From Intestinirhabdus alba (lineage in GTDB: Bacteria > Pseudomonadota > Gammaproteobacteria > Enterobacterales > Enterobacteriaceae): 64,000 nt of DNA. The DNA is taken from positions 1-64,000 of the forward strand of contig NZ_WMJZ01000022.1 in the NCBI RefSeq assembly GCF_009711095.1. Direction: 5' to 3'. A program made the position numbers and the translations under genes. Every line of letters starts with the position of its first letter. The first letter of the stretch is position 1. Shown one piece after another: positions 8,687-18,944 of the stretch. The notes beneath the pieces were generated by a model. It saw only the letters and a program-made list of their open reading frames with translations. It made no database searches and was not told where the DNA came from.

Positions 8687-9598
8687 TTATCCCTTAATCT
8701 TCGGGTCCAGCGCGTCGCGCAGCCCGTCCCCCAGCAGGTTAAACGCCAGCACCGTCAGAAAAATCGCCAGCGCCGGAAACAGCGCCACGTGCGGGGCCAT
8801 CACCATATCCGCCCGCGCTTCGTTAAGCATCGCCCCCCACTCAGGGGTCGGCGGCTGCGCCCCCAGCCCCAGAAAAGAGAGGCTGGCCGCCGAGATAATC
8901 GAGGTGCCGATACGCATGGTGAAAAAGACCACGATCGAAGAGATGGTTCCCGGCAGGATGTGACGAAAAATAAGGGTCGCGTCGCTGGCACCGATGCTGC
9001 GCGCCGACTCAATAAATGTCTGCTGCTTCAGCACCAGGGTGTTGCCGCGCACCAGGCGGGCAAAGGCCGGGATGGTGAAGATCGCCACGGCGACGATGAC
9101 GTTGGCGATCCCGCTGCCCAGCACCGCCACCACCGCGATCGCCAGTAAAATTCCCGGAAAGGCGAACAGCACGTCGCAGAGGCGCATAATCAGCCGATCC
9201 CACCAGCCCTCATAGTAGCCCGCCAGCAGCCCCAGCACCGTGCCGATGGCGGTGCCGATCAGCACCGCCAGCACCCCCGCCGCCAGCGAGATCTGCGCCC
9301 CCACCAACACCCGGCTGAAAATATCCCGCCCCAGCGAATCCACGCCAAACCAGTGCACCATCGACGGACCGTCGTTAAGCCGGTCGTAATCAAAGTAGTT
9401 TTCAGCGTCAAACGGCGTTAGCCAGCGGGCGAAGATCGCCACCAGGATCAGCGCCAGCACAAAGAGCGCGGCGATCGCCGCCGCCCGCTGACGGCGAAAG
9501 CGCCGCCAGAACTCGCGCCACGGGGTGCGCACCCGGTCGGGAGCCATCTGCGGCATTGCCTTGAGCATCGCCTGACGACGCCAGTTAACTAATCGCAT
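8687..9598 (-). CDS. gsiD: Glutathione ABC transporter permease GsiD
   Basis: 303 residues, the same as E. coli GsiD. An inner-membrane permease of the Opp/Dpp class that pairs with GsiC to form the translocation channel of the glutathione importer. It has a cytoplasmic N-terminus (MRLVNWRRQ), five to six membrane segments and the EAA loop that contacts the ATPase ([21 protein letters not shown]). It starts two bases after the gsiC stop, so the two are almost certainly co-translated. It is the last gene of the iaaA-gsiABCD operon. Confidence 0.97.
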   Translation of the reverse strand: MRLVNWRRQAMLKAMPQMAPDRVRTPWREFWRRFRRQRAAAIAALFVLALILVAIFARWLTPFDAENYFDYDRLNDGPSMVHWFGVDSLGRDIFSRVLVGAQISLAAGVLAVLIGTAIGTVLGLLAGYYEGWWDRLIMRLCDVLFAFPGILLAIAVVAVLGSGIANVIVAVAIFTIPAFARLVRGNTLVLKQQTFIESARSIGASDATLIFRHILPGTISSIVVFFTMRIGTSIISAASLSFLGLGAQPPTPEWGAMLNEARADMVMAPHVALFPALAIFLTVLAFNLLGDGLRDALDPKIKG

Positions 9599-9600
9599 CC

Positions 9601-10521
9601 TTACCTGTACCTGATTGCCGGGTTGATGGCGGCATAGAGCACGTCCACCAGCAGATTAATAAGAATAAACTCCAGCGAAAAGAGCAGCACCTCGGCCTGA
9701 ATCACCGGATAGTCGCGCAGCTCGACGGAATCCACCAGCAGCCGCCCAAGGCCGGGCCAGTTAAACACCTTCTCGACGACGATGGATCCGCCAAGCAGAA
9801 AGCCGAACTGCAGCCCCATCATGGTGACCACCGGGATCATCGCGTTGCGCAGGCCGTGCCTGAGCACCACCCGGGTTTCGCTGACCCCTTTAGCCCTGGC
9901 GGTGCGCATGTAGTCCTCCCCCAGCACGTCAACAAACGAGGCGCGGGTGAAGCGCGCCATTACCGCCGCCACGGCGGCACCGAGAGTGAGCGACGGCAGA
10001 ATATAGTGCCGCCAGCCGTCGGCTCCGACGGTGGGCAGCCAGCCGAGATTTACTGAGAAAATCTGCATCAGTAGCATTCCCAGGGCAAAGGCCGGAAAGG
10101 AGATTCCGGTCACCGCCAGGGTCATGCCCAGCCGGTCCGGCCAGCGGTTGCGCCAGACGGCGGCCACAATGCCAACGCCCATGCCGAACAGCACCGCCCA
10201 CGCCATGCTGGCGAGGGTCAGCCACAGGGTCGGCATAAAGCGGCTGGCGATCTCGTCCGCCACCGGACGCCGGGACGCCATCGAAATGCCGAAATCGCCC
10301 CGCAGGGCGTTGCTCAGATAGTGCCAGAACTGCTGGTGCAGCGGCTGGTCAAGGCCCAGCTGCTGGCGCACCAGCGCGATAACCCCGGCGTCCGCCTCCG
10401 GGCCGGCGATCAGACGCGCCGGATCGCCGGGCAGCAGGTGGACGAACAGAAACACCAGCACCGCCACGATCAGCAGGGTCGGAATCAGCCCCAGCAGACG
10501 CTTGAGAACATAGTTAAGCAT
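9601..10521 (-). CDS. gsiC: Glutathione ABC transporter permease GsiC
   Basis: 306 residues, the same length as the E. coli protein. Partner permease of GsiD for import of reduced glutathione from the periplasm. The N-terminal signature [19 protein letters not shown] and the periplasmic segment [11 protein letters not shown] are typical of DppB/OppB-type permeases. The coupling (EAA) loop is [20 protein letters not shown]. It lies 50 bases after gsiB. Confidence 0.97.
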   Translation of the reverse strand: MLNYVLKRLLGLIPTLLIVAVLVFLFVHLLPGDPARLIAGPEADAGVIALVRQQLGLDQPLHQQFWHYLSNALRGDFGISMASRRPVADEIASRFMPTLWLTLASMAWAVLFGMGVGIVAAVWRNRWPDRLGMTLAVTGISFPAFALGMLLMQIFSVNLGWLPTVGADGWRHYILPSLTLGAAVAAVMARFTRASFVDVLGEDYMRTARAKGVSETRVVLRHGLRNAMIPVVTMMGLQFGFLLGGSIVVEKVFNWPGLGRLLVDSVELRDYPVIQAEVLLFSLEFILINLLVDVLYAAINPAIRYR

Positions 10522-10571
10522 CAGGCTCCCTCTGTGCGCCGCCGACCGGAGGCAGCCGGTCGCCCCCCGGC

Positions 10572-12110
10572 TTATTGCAGATCCGCATCGTCAAAGCTAA
10601 AGCCGGTGTCCGGCATGATCCAGAATCCGCTCAGCTTCTTGCTGTGCGCCGACACCAGCTTTTCCACCACCAGCGGGATCCACGGTGACGCTTTCCAGAT
10701 GATGTCCTGCGCCTCTTTATACAGCCGCGCTTTTTCCGCCGGGTCGCTGGTCTTCAGCGCGGCGGCTAAATCTTCGTCCACCTGCTTGTTGCTGTAGAAA
10801 GCGGTGTTAAACAGGGTCGGCGGCCAGCTCTGCGAGGCGAACAGCGGCGACAGCGCCCAGTCCGCTTCGCCGGTCGAGGCGGACCAGCCGGTATAGAACA
10901 TCCTGACGCCGCTCTCCTTCTGCCCCTTGCCTTCCACCTGCGAAGCGCGCTGGCCGGCGTCCATCGCCATCACCTGTGCCTTGACACCGACCTGCGCCAG
11001 CTGCTGCTGGGTAAACTGCAGCACCTTCTGCGCGGTACTGTGGTTATGCGATGACCACAGGGTGGTGCTGAAGCCGTTGGGATAGCCCGCCTCCTTCAGC
11101 AGGGCGCGGGCCTTCGCCGGATCGTAGGGCCAGGGCGCGTAGCTCTGGGCCGAGGCGATAGCCGGCGGCACCACCCCCGTGGCCGGCGTCGCGTAGCCGG
11201 CAAAGGCCACCTTCACCAGCGCCTGGCGGTTGATGGCGTAGTTCAGCGCCTCGCGCACCTTCGGATTATCAAACGGCTTTTGGGTCACGTTCATGCTGAT
11301 ATAGCGCTGCATGATGGAGGGGCTGGCGACCAGCTGCAGATTGTCGTTTTTCTCCAGCAGCGCCGCCTGCTCATAGGGGATGGGAAAGGCAAACTGCGCT
11401 TCGCCGGTTTGCAGCATCGCCGCCCGGGTATTGTTGTCGGTGACCGGACGCCAGGTGATGCTATCCAGCTTCGGCAGCCCCGGCTGCCAGTAGCCGGCAA
11501 ACTTTTTCACCTTCACAAAGTCGGTCTGGTTCCAGGTCTCCAGCACGTACGGCCCCGTTCCCACCGGATGAAAGCCGATCTCTTTGCCATATTTTTTCAG
11601 CGCTTCGGGCGAAATCATCGCCGTGGCCGGATGGGCCAGAACGTTAATAAACGCTGAAAAGGGCTGTTTGAGAACGATTTTGACCGTGGCGGCGTCCACC
11701 ACCTCGGTTTGCGCAATATTTCTGTAGAGGTTGTAGCGCTTGAGGTGGTTATCCGGATTGCTGGCGCGATCGAGATTCGCCTTCACCGCCGCCGCGTTAA
11801 AATCGCTGCCGTCCTGAAACTTCACCCCCTGACGTAGCTTCAGCGTGTACGTCAGCCCGTCGTCGGAGACGCTGTAGCTCTCCGCCAGCACGTTTTTCAG
11901 CTTCATGTCCTTATCCAGGCCAAACAGCCCCTGATAAAACGACCTGGCCACCGCCTGGGACAGCGTATCGTTGGCGTCATAGGGATCGAGCGTCGTGAAG
12001 TTCGATCCCACCGCGACCACCACGTCTTTGGCCGCCAGCGCCGAAAAGGCCGCCAGCACCGGAACCATGCCCAGTGCCAGCAGCCAGCGACGGGCTACAC
12101 GTCTTGTCAT
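10572..12110 (-). CDS. gsiB: Glutathione-binding periplasmic protein GsiB
   Basis: 512 residues from the ATG at 12110, equal to E. coli GsiB; an upstream in-frame ATG at 12227 would overlap gsiA and would not give a signal peptide. A Sec signal peptide (RRVARRWLL..., cleaved near ALAAKD) sends it to the periplasm, where it captures glutathione and delivers it to GsiCD. It belongs to the SBP family 5 (peptide/nickel-binding) proteins; [18 protein letters not shown] is the family motif region. AGGAGAA precedes the ATG, and the gap to gsiA is 22 bases. Confidence 0.97.
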   Translation of the reverse strand: MTRRVARRWLLALGMVPVLAAFSALAAKDVVVAVGSNFTTLDPYDANDTLSQAVARSFYQGLFGLDKDMKLKNVLAESYSVSDDGLTYTLKLRQGVKFQDGSDFNAAAVKANLDRASNPDNHLKRYNLYRNIAQTEVVDAATVKIVLKQPFSAFINVLAHPATAMISPEALKKYGKEIGFHPVGTGPYVLETWNQTDFVKVKKFAGYWQPGLPKLDSITWRPVTDNNTRAAMLQTGEAQFAFPIPYEQAALLEKNDNLQLVASPSIMQRYISMNVTQKPFDNPKVREALNYAINRQALVKVAFAGYATPATGVVPPAIASAQSYAPWPYDPAKARALLKEAGYPNGFSTTLWSSHNHSTAQKVLQFTQQQLAQVGVKAQVMAMDAGQRASQVEGKGQKESGVRMFYTGWSASTGEADWALSPLFASQSWPPTLFNTAFYSNKQVDEDLAAALKTSDPAEKARLYKEAQDIIWKASPWIPLVVEKLVSAHSKKLSGFWIMPDTGFSFDDADLQ

Positions 12111-12132
12111 GTTATTCTCCTGATCCTGTCTG

Positions 12133-14001
12133 TTAGTGTTGCGCAAGCGCGTTTTCCGCCAGCGGACGCGCGACGTAATGGTCCGGCCCAACCCGCTGCA
12201 GGGAAACGGGCGTTTGCTCTTCGCCACGTTGATAAATATTACCGGGCAGCTCCTCCGTCAGCAGAACCTGCTGCGGGCGCTGGCGGCCCGGATCGGCCAC
12301 CGGCACCGCCGCCAGCAGCTTGCGGGTATAGGGATGCTGCGGATGCTCAAACACCGCCTGCCGGGAACCCATTTCAACGATCTGCCCACGATACATCACC
12401 GCCACGCGATGGCTGATGCGCTCCACCACCGCCATATCATGAGAAATAAACAGATACGCGATGCCCCGCTCCCGCTGCAGATCGAGCAGCAGGTTAATAA
12501 TCTGCCCGCGAATCGACACGTCCAGCGCCGACACCGACTCGTCGGCGATAATGACTTTCGGATTCAGCGCCAGCGCACGGGCGATGCAGATCCGCTGCCG
12601 CTGGCCGCCGGAAAACTCGTGCGGATAGCGCCAGGCGTGCTCCGGCCTGAGACCGACGCGCTTCAGCAGCCCGGCCACCCGCGCCGCCCCATCGCCCTGC
12701 ACCAGGCCGTGCACGCGCAGCGGCTCTATAATCGAGTCGCCCACCGTCTGACGCGGGTCGAGGGAGGCGAAAGGATCCTGAAAAATAAACTGGATATCGC
12801 GGCGCAGCGGCTGAAGCTTTCCGGCGGGAAGCCCGTCAATGCGCTGGCCGTTAAAGGTAATTTCGCCCGCCTGCGAGGCTACCAGCCGCAGCAGCGCGCG
12901 GCCGGTGGTCGATTTGCCGCAGCCGGACTCCCCCACCAGCGACAGAGTCTCGCCGGGGCGCAGATCGAAGCTGACCTTTTCCACCGCGTGAACTTCGCGG
13001 GTGACGCGGTTAAGCAGTCCGCTGCGCAGCGGAAAGCGCACCACCAGGTCGCGCACCCGCAGGATCGGCTCGCCGTCCACCACCGTATTCGGTTCGCTCT
13101 GCGGCCCAGGGCCATGCGGATCGCCGGGGACAAACAGCGGGAAACGACGCGGCAGGGGAAGGCCCTTCATCGCGCCAGGCTGCGGCACCGCGGCCAGCAG
13201 CGCTTTGGTGTAGGCGTGCTGCGGGGCGTGAAATATCTGCATAACGCTGCCGCTCTCCACCGCTTCGCCCTGGTACATCACCAGCACGCGATCGGCGATA
13301 TTTGCCACCACGCCCATATCGTGGGTGATAAAAATCACCCCCATCGCCATCTCCTGCTGCAGCTCCCCGATCAGCTGCAGGATCTGCGCCTGGACGGTCA
13401 CATCCAGCGCGGTGGTCGGCTCATCGGCGATCAGTACCACCGGGAGGCAGGAGAGCGCCATTGCAATCATTACCCGCTGGCGCATCCCACCGGAAAGCTG
13501 GTGCGGATAGCGGGACAGCACGGCCTTCGCTTCGGGGATACGCACCCGCTCAAGCATCCTCCGGGCCTCCTTCCGCGCCGCGTCGCGACCAACGCCCTGG
13601 TGAAGGCGAACGGACTCGGCGATCTGGTCGCCAACGGTGAAGACCGGGTTAAGCGAGGTCATCGGCTCCTGAAAAATCATGGCGATATCCGCCCCGCGCA
13701 CGCGCCGCAGCTGCGAGGCGCTCAGCTCGCTCAGCTCCACGACCGCGCCGTCGCGTCGGCGCAGGCGCATTTCGTCGCAGCGAAGCTCGCCGCCCGCCTG
13801 CTCAATCAGACGCAGCAGCGCCAGCGCGGTCACCGACTTCCCGGAACCGGATTCACCCACGATAGCCAGCGTTTCACCGCGCTGCAGGCGAAACGACAGG
13901 TTACGCACCGCCTCCACGCGCTGCGCCTCCTGAATAAAGGTCACGTTCAGATTGCGCACCGCCAGCACCGCGTTCTGGTCAGGATTATCTCTGTGTGGCA
14001 A
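12133..14001 (-). CDS. gsiA: Glutathione import ATP-binding protein GsiA, TTG start
   Basis: A double ABC ATPase that energises GsiBCD. The first nucleotide-binding domain has Walker A GESGSGKS, signature LSGGMRQR and Walker B VLIADEP; the second has [16 protein letters not shown] and IIADES. No ATG or GTG lies where E. coli GsiA begins (MPHSDE...). The aligned codon here is TTG at 14001 (TTG-PHRDN) with AGGGGG just upstream, so I place the start there, giving 622 residues (E. coli 623). The next in-frame ATG upstream, at 14052, lies deep within iaaA. The chosen start overlaps the iaaA stop by 17 bases, implying translational coupling. Confidence 0.93.
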   Translation of the reverse strand: MPHRDNPDQNAVLAVRNLNVTFIQEAQRVEAVRNLSFRLQRGETLAIVGESGSGKSVTALALLRLIEQAGGELRCDEMRLRRRDGAVVELSELSASQLRRVRGADIAMIFQEPMTSLNPVFTVGDQIAESVRLHQGVGRDAARKEARRMLERVRIPEAKAVLSRYPHQLSGGMRQRVMIAMALSCLPVVLIADEPTTALDVTVQAQILQLIGELQQEMAMGVIFITHDMGVVANIADRVLVMYQGEAVESGSVMQIFHAPQHAYTKALLAAVPQPGAMKGLPLPRRFPLFVPGDPHGPGPQSEPNTVVDGEPILRVRDLVVRFPLRSGLLNRVTREVHAVEKVSFDLRPGETLSLVGESGCGKSTTGRALLRLVASQAGEITFNGQRIDGLPAGKLQPLRRDIQFIFQDPFASLDPRQTVGDSIIEPLRVHGLVQGDGAARVAGLLKRVGLRPEHAWRYPHEFSGGQRQRICIARALALNPKVIIADESVSALDVSIRGQIINLLLDLQRERGIAYLFISHDMAVVERISHRVAVMYRGQIVEMGSRQAVFEHPQHPYTRKLLAAVPVADPGRQRPQQVLLTEELPGNIYQRGEEQTPVSLQRVGPDHYVARPLAENALAQH

Positions 14002-14953
14002 CGCTATCCCCCTGTTCCCTGTAGATGCCGGTGGTGGGCGTGTCGCCCGCATAGCCCCAGGCGCGATACATGCCCTCGCTGTTGAACGGCAGCGCCACGT
14101 TCCCTTCGCGATCGACGGCGATTAGCCCGCCGCTGCCGCCGAGCGCCGGGAGCTTTTCCATCACCACGCGCTCGCTGGCCTCCGCCAGGCTGAGGCCGCC
14201 GTACTCCATCAGCGCGGCGATATCGTAGGCCGCCAGCGCCCGGATAAACACCTCGCCGGTGCCGGTGCAGGAGACCGCAACGCTGGCGTTATTGGCGTAG
14301 CAGCCGGCACCGACCAGCGGCGTGTCCCCCACCCGTCCCGGCAGCTTATTGGTCATGCCGCCGGTAGAGGTCGCGGCGGCCAGATTGCCGGCCAGATCCA
14401 GCGCCACCGCGCCGACGGTGCCCATTTTTTTGGCGTCGCTCAGCGGCGCACCGCCGCGATCGAGCGTTGTTTCACCCGCCGCCCGCGCCGCCAGCAGCTG
14501 CTGATAGCGCTCCGGAGTAGAGAAGATATCCGCGGAGACCCGCGCCATCCCCTGCGCAACGGCAAACGCTTCCGCCCCGGCACCGCACATCATCACGTGG
14601 GGACTTTTCTCCATCACCAGCCTGGCGGCAAGAATCGGATTGCGCAGATGGCTTACGCCGGCCACCGCGCCCGCATTCAGCGTGTTGCCGTCCATCACGC
14701 AGGCGTCCAGCTCGTGGGTTTCATCGCGGGTATAAACCGCCCCGATACCGGCATTGAATAACGGGCACTCCTCCAGCCGCCGCACCGCTTCCGTCACCGC
14801 CTCCAGCGCGCTTTCGCCCGCCTCAAGCATCTTCTGCCCGGCTTCGACAATTTCCGACAGCGCCCGGACGTAGCGTTGCTCCTGTAGCGGACTTATTCGC
14901 GCGCGGCTAACCGCCCCCGCGCCGCCGTGTATTGCAATCACTGCCTTGACCAT
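13985..14953 (-). CDS. iaaA: Isoaspartyl peptidase / L-asparaginase IaaA
   Basis: 322 residues from the ATG at 14953 with AGGA upstream; E. coli IaaA has 321. An Ntn-hydrolase made as a precursor that cleaves itself at Thr179 ([10 protein letters not shown]) to give alpha and beta chains, Thr179 then acting as nucleophile. It degrades isoaspartyl dipeptides and asparagine. As first gene of the gsi operon it may process peptides produced from imported glutathione. The substrate-site motif [12 protein letters not shown] is intact. A far longer upstream reading frame to 15307 is not supported because it crosses moeA. Confidence 0.96.
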   Translation of the reverse strand: MVKAVIAIHGGAGAVSRARISPLQEQRYVRALSEIVEAGQKMLEAGESALEAVTEAVRRLEECPLFNAGIGAVYTRDETHELDACVMDGNTLNAGAVAGVSHLRNPILAARLVMEKSPHVMMCGAGAEAFAVAQGMARVSADIFSTPERYQQLLAARAAGETTLDRGGAPLSDAKKMGTVGAVALDLAGNLAAATSTGGMTNKLPGRVGDTPLVGAGCYANNASVAVSCTGTGEVFIRALAAYDIAALMEYGGLSLAEASERVVMEKLPALGGSGGLIAVDREGNVALPFNSEGMYRAWGYAGDTPTTGIYREQGDSVATQR

Positions 14954-15205
14954 AGTGCTATTCCTGAAACGGCGGCCCGCCATTTTTATACCCTGGCGCA
15001 TCCGGAGCGCCGACGACGCCTGCGAAGTAAAGGATATATAAATATCAGAATTGCCGTGATTTATTGATTCGATTTTTGAATATAGAAAGTTGCAAACGGC
15101 ATGTAAAGGCAACGACCCGCCGCCGGCGTGAGACGACATACAGTCTCCGCTGATTTTCTGACATAATAGACGGATTCGATTTTTTGCCCCTCCCAGGAGT
15201 TTTTG

Positions 15206-16441
15206 ATGGAATTTACTGCCGGCCTCATGCCGCTTGAAACGGCGCTTGAGCAGATGCTTTCGCGTATTACCCCCCTCACCGCCGTGGAGTCGCTGCCGCT
15301 GACGCAATGCTTTGGCCGCATTCTGGCCGCCGACGTGGTTTCGCCGCTGAATGTGCCGGGATTTGATAACTCAGCGATGGACGGCTACGCGGTGCGGTTA
15401 GCGGATCTGGCCGCCGATCGTCCGCTCCCGGTGGCCGGGAAAGCCTTTGCCGGCCAGCCGTTTCAGGGCCAGTGGCCCGCGGGCACCTGCATTCGCATTA
15501 TGACCGGCGCGCCGGTGCCGGACGGCTGCGACGCGGTGGTGATGCAGGAGCAGACCCTGCAGAGCGACGACGGCGTACGCTTTACCGCTGAGGCTGAAGC
15601 CGGGCAAAACATCCGCCGCTGCGGCGAGGATATTCGCCAGGGGGCGGTGGTTTTCCCCGCCGGTACGCGCCTGACCGCCGCCGAGCTGCCGGTGCTGGCC
15701 TCACTCGGCGTGGCTGAGGTTCTGGTGGTGCGCCGGGTGCGCGTGGCGCTGTTTTCCACCGGCGATGAGCTGCAGCTACCCGGCCAGCCCCTCGGCCCGG
15801 GGCAAATCTATGACACTAACCGCTTAACGGTGCATCTAATGCTGCAACAGCTCGGCTGCGAGGCGATCAATCTGGGCATTATCCGCGACGATCCCGAGGC
15901 GCTGCGGGCGGCCTTCATCGAGGCTGACAGCCTGGCCGACGTGGTCATCAGCTCCGGCGGCGTGTCGGTGGGCGAAGCGGATTACACCAAAACCATTCTC
16001 CAGGAGCTGGGCGAAATCACCTTCTGGAAGCTGGCGATCAAGCCGGGCAAGCCCTTCGCCTTCGGCAACCTTAAGAGCAGCTGGTTCTGCGGGCTGCCGG
16101 GCAATCCGGTCTCCGCGGCGCTGACCTTCTACCAACTGGTGCAGCCGATGCTGGCCAGGCTTGCCGGTAACGCCGCCAGCGGCCTGCCGCCGCGCCAGCG
16201 GGTGCGCGCCGCCTGCGACCTGAAAAAAACGCCGGGGCGTCTTGATTTCCAGCGCGGCGTGCTGCGACGCGCCGACGACGGCCTGCTGGAGGTTGTCACA
16301 ACGGGGGATCAGGGTTCACATATCTTCAGCTCCTTCAGCCAGGGCAACTGCTTTATCGTGCTGGAGCGCGATCGCGGCAGCGTCAGCGCCGGAGAATGGG
16401 TGGACGTCGAGCCGTTTAACGCGCTGTTCGGAGGCCAGTGA
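15206..16441 (+). CDS. moeA: Molybdopterin molybdenumtransferase MoeA
   Basis: 411 residues from the ATG at 15206 with CAGGAGT six bases upstream; the preceding TTG is not needed. It inserts molybdate into adenylylated molybdopterin to make Moco. Visible are the N-terminal [15 protein letters not shown], the MogA-like domain with FSTGDELQ, and [19 protein letters not shown] and [11 protein letters not shown]-terminal beta-barrel ends near FNALFGG. The stop overlaps the moeB start (TGATG). Divergent from the iaaA-gsi operon. Confidence 0.97.
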   Translation: MEFTAGLMPLETALEQMLSRITPLTAVESLPLTQCFGRILAADVVSPLNVPGFDNSAMDGYAVRLADLAADRPLPVAGKAFAGQPFQGQWPAGTCIRIMTGAPVPDGCDAVVMQEQTLQSDDGVRFTAEAEAGQNIRRCGEDIRQGAVVFPAGTRLTAAELPVLASLGVAEVLVVRRVRVALFSTGDELQLPGQPLGPGQIYDTNRLTVHLMLQQLGCEAINLGIIRDDPEALRAAFIEADSLADVVISSGGVSVGEADYTKTILQELGEITFWKLAIKPGKPFAFGNLKSSWFCGLPGNPVSAALTFYQLVQPMLARLAGNAASGLPPRQRVRAACDLKKTPGRLDFQRGVLRRADDGLLEVVTTGDQGSHIFSSFSQGNCFIVLERDRGSVSAGEWVDVEPFNALFGGQ

Positions 16442-17190
16442 TGGCGGAACTCAGCGACCAGGAGATGCTGCGCTACAACCGGCAGATCGTGCTGCGCGGC
16501 TTTGATTTTGAAGGGCAGGAGGCGCTGAAGGCGGCGCGGGTGCTGGTGGTCGGCCTCGGCGGCCTCGGCTGCGCGGCGACCCAGTATCTGGCCAGCGCGG
16601 GCGTCGGCCAACTGACGCTGCTCGACTTTGACACGGTTTCGCTCTCCAATCTGCAGCGCCAGACGCTGCACAGCGACGCCACCGTCGGTCAGCCAAAGGT
16701 CGACTCCGCCCGGGAGGCGCTGGCGCGCATCAATCCGCATATCGCCATTACGCCGGTCAACGCCCTGCTGGACGAGGCGTCCCTCGGCGCGCTGATTGCC
16801 GAACACGATCTGGTGCTGGACTGCACCGATAACGTCGCGGTTCGTAACCAGCTTAACGCCGGATGCTTCCGGGCGAAGGTGCCGCTGGTCTCCGGTGCCG
16901 CTATCCGCATGGAGGGGCAGATCGCCGTCTTTACCTGGCAAGAGGGCGAACCCTGCTACCGCTGCCTGAGCCGCCTGTTCGGCGAAAACGCCCTCACCTG
17001 CGTGGAGGCGGGCGTTATGGCCCCGCTGATCGGCGTTATCGGTTCGCTACAGGCGATGGAGGCGATTAAGCTGCTGGCGCGCTACGGCCAGCCGGCAAGC
17101 GGCAAAATCGTGATGTACGATGCGATGACCTGTCAGTTCCGCGAGATGAAGCTGATGCGCAACCCAGGCTGCGAGGTGTGCGGAAGCTAA
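16441..17190 (+). CDS. moeB: Molybdopterin-synthase adenylyltransferase MoeB
   Basis: 249 residues, equal to E. coli MoeB. An E1-like enzyme that adenylates the C-terminal glycine of MoaD so it can receive sulfur for molybdopterin synthesis. The ATP-binding loop is VVGLGGLGCAA; the DNLQRQ-equivalent is SNLQRQTLH; structural zinc is bound by CYRC (Cys172, Cys175) and CEVC (Cys244, Cys247). Translationally coupled to moeA by an ATGA-type overlap at 16439-16441. Confidence 0.97.
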   Translation: MAELSDQEMLRYNRQIVLRGFDFEGQEALKAARVLVVGLGGLGCAATQYLASAGVGQLTLLDFDTVSLSNLQRQTLHSDATVGQPKVDSAREALARINPHIAITPVNALLDEASLGALIAEHDLVLDCTDNVAVRNQLNAGCFRAKVPLVSGAAIRMEGQIAVFTWQEGEPCYRCLSRLFGENALTCVEAGVMAPLIGVIGSLQAMEAIKLLARYGQPASGKIVMYDAMTCQFREMKLMRNPGCEVCGS

Positions 17191-17208
17191 CCCGGACGCC
17201 CCGTGCCT

Positions 17209-17235
17209 GCCCGGCCAGACCGCTGAAAGCCGGGC
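17209..17235. terminator. Hairpin between convergent moeB and fsaA
   Basis: GCCCGGC and GCCGGGC form a seven-base stem with a 13-base loop, 19 bases past the moeB stop. No T-run follows. Weak support as a shared terminator. Confidence 0.35.
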
Positions 17236-17248
17236 CAGACGCTAAGGC

Positions 17249-17911
17249 TCAGATAGCGCTGCGGCCAAAGGCGCTCTGCCAGTCATGTTCAAACTTCGCC
17301 ACCGCGGCATCCACCGCCGGAGCGCTAATCAGCTGCTGCGCCACGTCCGGCGGCAGGGTGATCGACTCACAGCCGGCCAGCAGGCACGCCAGCGCCTGGC
17401 GCGGGGTTTTGAAGCTGGCGGCCAGCACCTTCGCGTGGGGCGCATGCATTTTCAGCAGGCGGTGCAGTTCGGTCACCGTCTGAATGCCGTCTCCGCCCTG
17501 GGCATCCACGCGGTTGACGTAAGGCGCAACGTATTCCGCCCCCGCCAGCGCCGACAGCAGCCCCTGCGCCGCGCCGTAGACCGCCGTTCCCAGCGTCGGA
17601 ATGCCCTCCGCCTTCAGCAGTTTAATCGCCGCCAGCCCCTCCGCCGTGACCGGCACCTTAACCACCAGGTCCTCAACCATCGCCCGCAGCCTGCGCGCGT
17701 CGCTGACCATGCCCTCCGCGGTGGGGGCCATGACCTGGGCGAACAGGCGGCCCTGGTCGCCCAGCGCCTCACGCAGCCTCGGCAGCAGCGTCCCGACGGG
17801 CGTTTTCCCGGCGGCGACAATGCTCGGGTTGGTGGTCACGCCCGCCAGCGGAAAAATTCGCGCCAGGGTCTTCACCGCGGCAACATCAGACGTATCCAGA
17901 TAGAGTTCCAT
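17249..17911 (-). CDS. fsaA: Fructose-6-phosphate aldolase FsaA
   Basis: 220 residues, equal to E. coli FsaA. A transaldolase-family class I aldolase that splits fructose-6-phosphate into dihydroxyacetone and glyceraldehyde-3-phosphate, and accepts 1-deoxy sugars and hydroxyacetone as donor. The Schiff-base lysine is Lys85 (DLVVKVPVT). AGVTTNPS and [11 protein letters not shown] are family motifs. It is divergent from the glycyl-radical activase gene across 129 bases that hold a strong palindrome. From what I recall of the published 1,5-anhydroglucitol-6-phosphate route, FsaA would cleave its product 1-deoxyfructose-6-phosphate. Confidence 0.96.
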   Translation of the reverse strand: MELYLDTSDVAAVKTLARIFPLAGVTTNPSIVAAGKTPVGTLLPRLREALGDQGRLFAQVMAPTAEGMVSDARRLRAMVEDLVVKVPVTAEGLAAIKLLKAEGIPTLGTAVYGAAQGLLSALAGAEYVAPYVNRVDAQGGDGIQTVTELHRLLKMHAPHAKVLAASFKTPRQALACLLAGCESITLPPDVAQQLISAPAVDAAVAKFEHDWQSAFGRSAI

Positions 17912-17971
17912 TTTTGTTCCTCAAGCTTTGGCAATGGCAGCAACGATACCACGGCAAAAACCACCGCGAAG

Positions 17972-17985
17972 TTGACTCACGTCAA
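17972..17985. promoter_or_regulatory. FNR-like inverted repeat between fsaA and ybiY
   Basis: TTGAC-TCAC-GTCAA is a perfect dyad that differs from the FNR consensus TTGAT-N4-ATCAA by one symmetrical base in each arm. It precedes genes for an oxygen-sensitive glycyl radical enzyme, so anaerobic control is plausible. Not proven. Confidence 0.35.
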
Positions 17986-17988
17986 GAT

Positions 17989-18006
17989 AACTTTCACTTG
18001 AAAGTT
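17989..18006. promoter_or_regulatory. Palindromic operator candidate, site 1 (fsaA / ybiY)
   Basis: AACTTTCA-CT-TGAAAGTT is a perfect 8-2-8 palindrome, 35 bases before the ybiY ATG and 78 bases before fsaA. An almost identical site lies upstream of ybiU at 22582-22599. The repeat of the same dyad before two transcription units of one locus suggests a shared transcription factor; the factor is unknown. Confidence 0.55.
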
Positions 18007-18040
18007 ATTTAATCTTCAAACAAAAGAAAAGAGGCCGTGT

Positions 18041-18940
18041 ATGATTTTCAATATTCAGCGCTACTCTACCCACGATGGCCCCGGCATCCGCACCGTGGTG
18101 TTCCTTAAAGGCTGCTCGCTGGGCTGCCTCTGGTGCCAGAATCCGGAAAGCCGCGCCCGCGGCCGGGAGCTGCTTTTTGACGCGCGCCTCTGCCTGGAAG
18201 GCTGCAATCTCTGCGCGCAGGCCGCGCCGGAAGCCATCGATCGCACCCTGAACGGCCTGATTATTCATCGCCAGAAGGTCACTGTCGCCCACCTCGACGC
18301 CCTCACCCACTGCTGCCCGACCCAGGCGCTGACCGTCTGCGGTGAGCTAAAAAGCGTGGAAGAGATTATGGCCGTCGTCCTGCGCGACAGGCCGTTTTAT
18401 GCGCGCAGCGGCGGCGGCATCACCCTTTCCGGCGGCGAGCCGTTTATGCAGCCGGAGCTGGCGGCGGCGCTGTTCAGGGCCAGCCGTGAGGCGGGCATTC
18501 ATACCGCGGTCGAAACCTGCCTGCACGTGCCGTGGCAATATATCGAACCGTCGCTGCCGTATATCGATCTGTTTCTTGCGGACCTGAAACAGGTGGCCGA
18601 GGAGCCCTTTAAACAGTGGACCCAGGGCCGCGCCTCCCGGGTGCTGGAAAACCTGAAAAGGCTGGCGGCGGCCGGTAAGCAGATGATTATCCGCGTGCCG
18701 CTGATCCAGGGCTTTAACGCCGACGAGGCCTCCATTATGGCCATTACCGATTTCGCCGCCGACGAGCTGCAGGTGCGCGAGATCCATTTCCTGCCCTACC
18801 ACACGCTGGGCATGAATAAATACACCTTACTCAGCCAACCCTATTACGCCCCGGATAAACCGCTGAAGGCGACCGCGCTGCTGGAATTTGCGCAACAGTA
18901 TGCCTGCAGGAAAGGTTTGACCGCCACCCTACGAGGATAA
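18041..18940 (+). CDS. ybiY: Glycyl-radical enzyme activating enzyme YbiY
   Basis: 299 residues; E. coli YbiY is slightly longer because it is annotated from an upstream start, while the conserved [15 protein letters not shown] begins here after GAGG. A radical-SAM activase that abstracts hydrogen from a glycine of its partner. The SAM cluster motif is CSLGCLWC. It also has the extra Cys-rich ferredoxin-like insert seen in this activase class (CLEGCNLC and [10 protein letters not shown]). [11 protein letters not shown] is the SAM-binding GGE region. It is followed four bases later by the ybiW start, forming a two-gene unit. Confidence 0.94.
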   Translation: MIFNIQRYSTHDGPGIRTVVFLKGCSLGCLWCQNPESRARGRELLFDARLCLEGCNLCAQAAPEAIDRTLNGLIIHRQKVTVAHLDALTHCCPTQALTVCGELKSVEEIMAVVLRDRPFYARSGGGITLSGGEPFMQPELAAALFRASREAGIHTAVETCLHVPWQYIEPSLPYIDLFLADLKQVAEEPFKQWTQGRASRVLENLKRLAAAGKQMIIRVPLIQGFNADEASIMAITDFAADELQVREIHFLPYHTLGMNKYTLLSQPYYAPDKPLKATALLEFAQQYACRKGLTATLRG

Positions 18941-18944
18941 TGCT

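Noticed and set aside
12136-14085. 649-codon open frame on the plus strand opposite gsiA
   Set aside because: Antisense shadow with His/Gln/Arg-rich low-complexity translation; gsiA on the other strand is certain.
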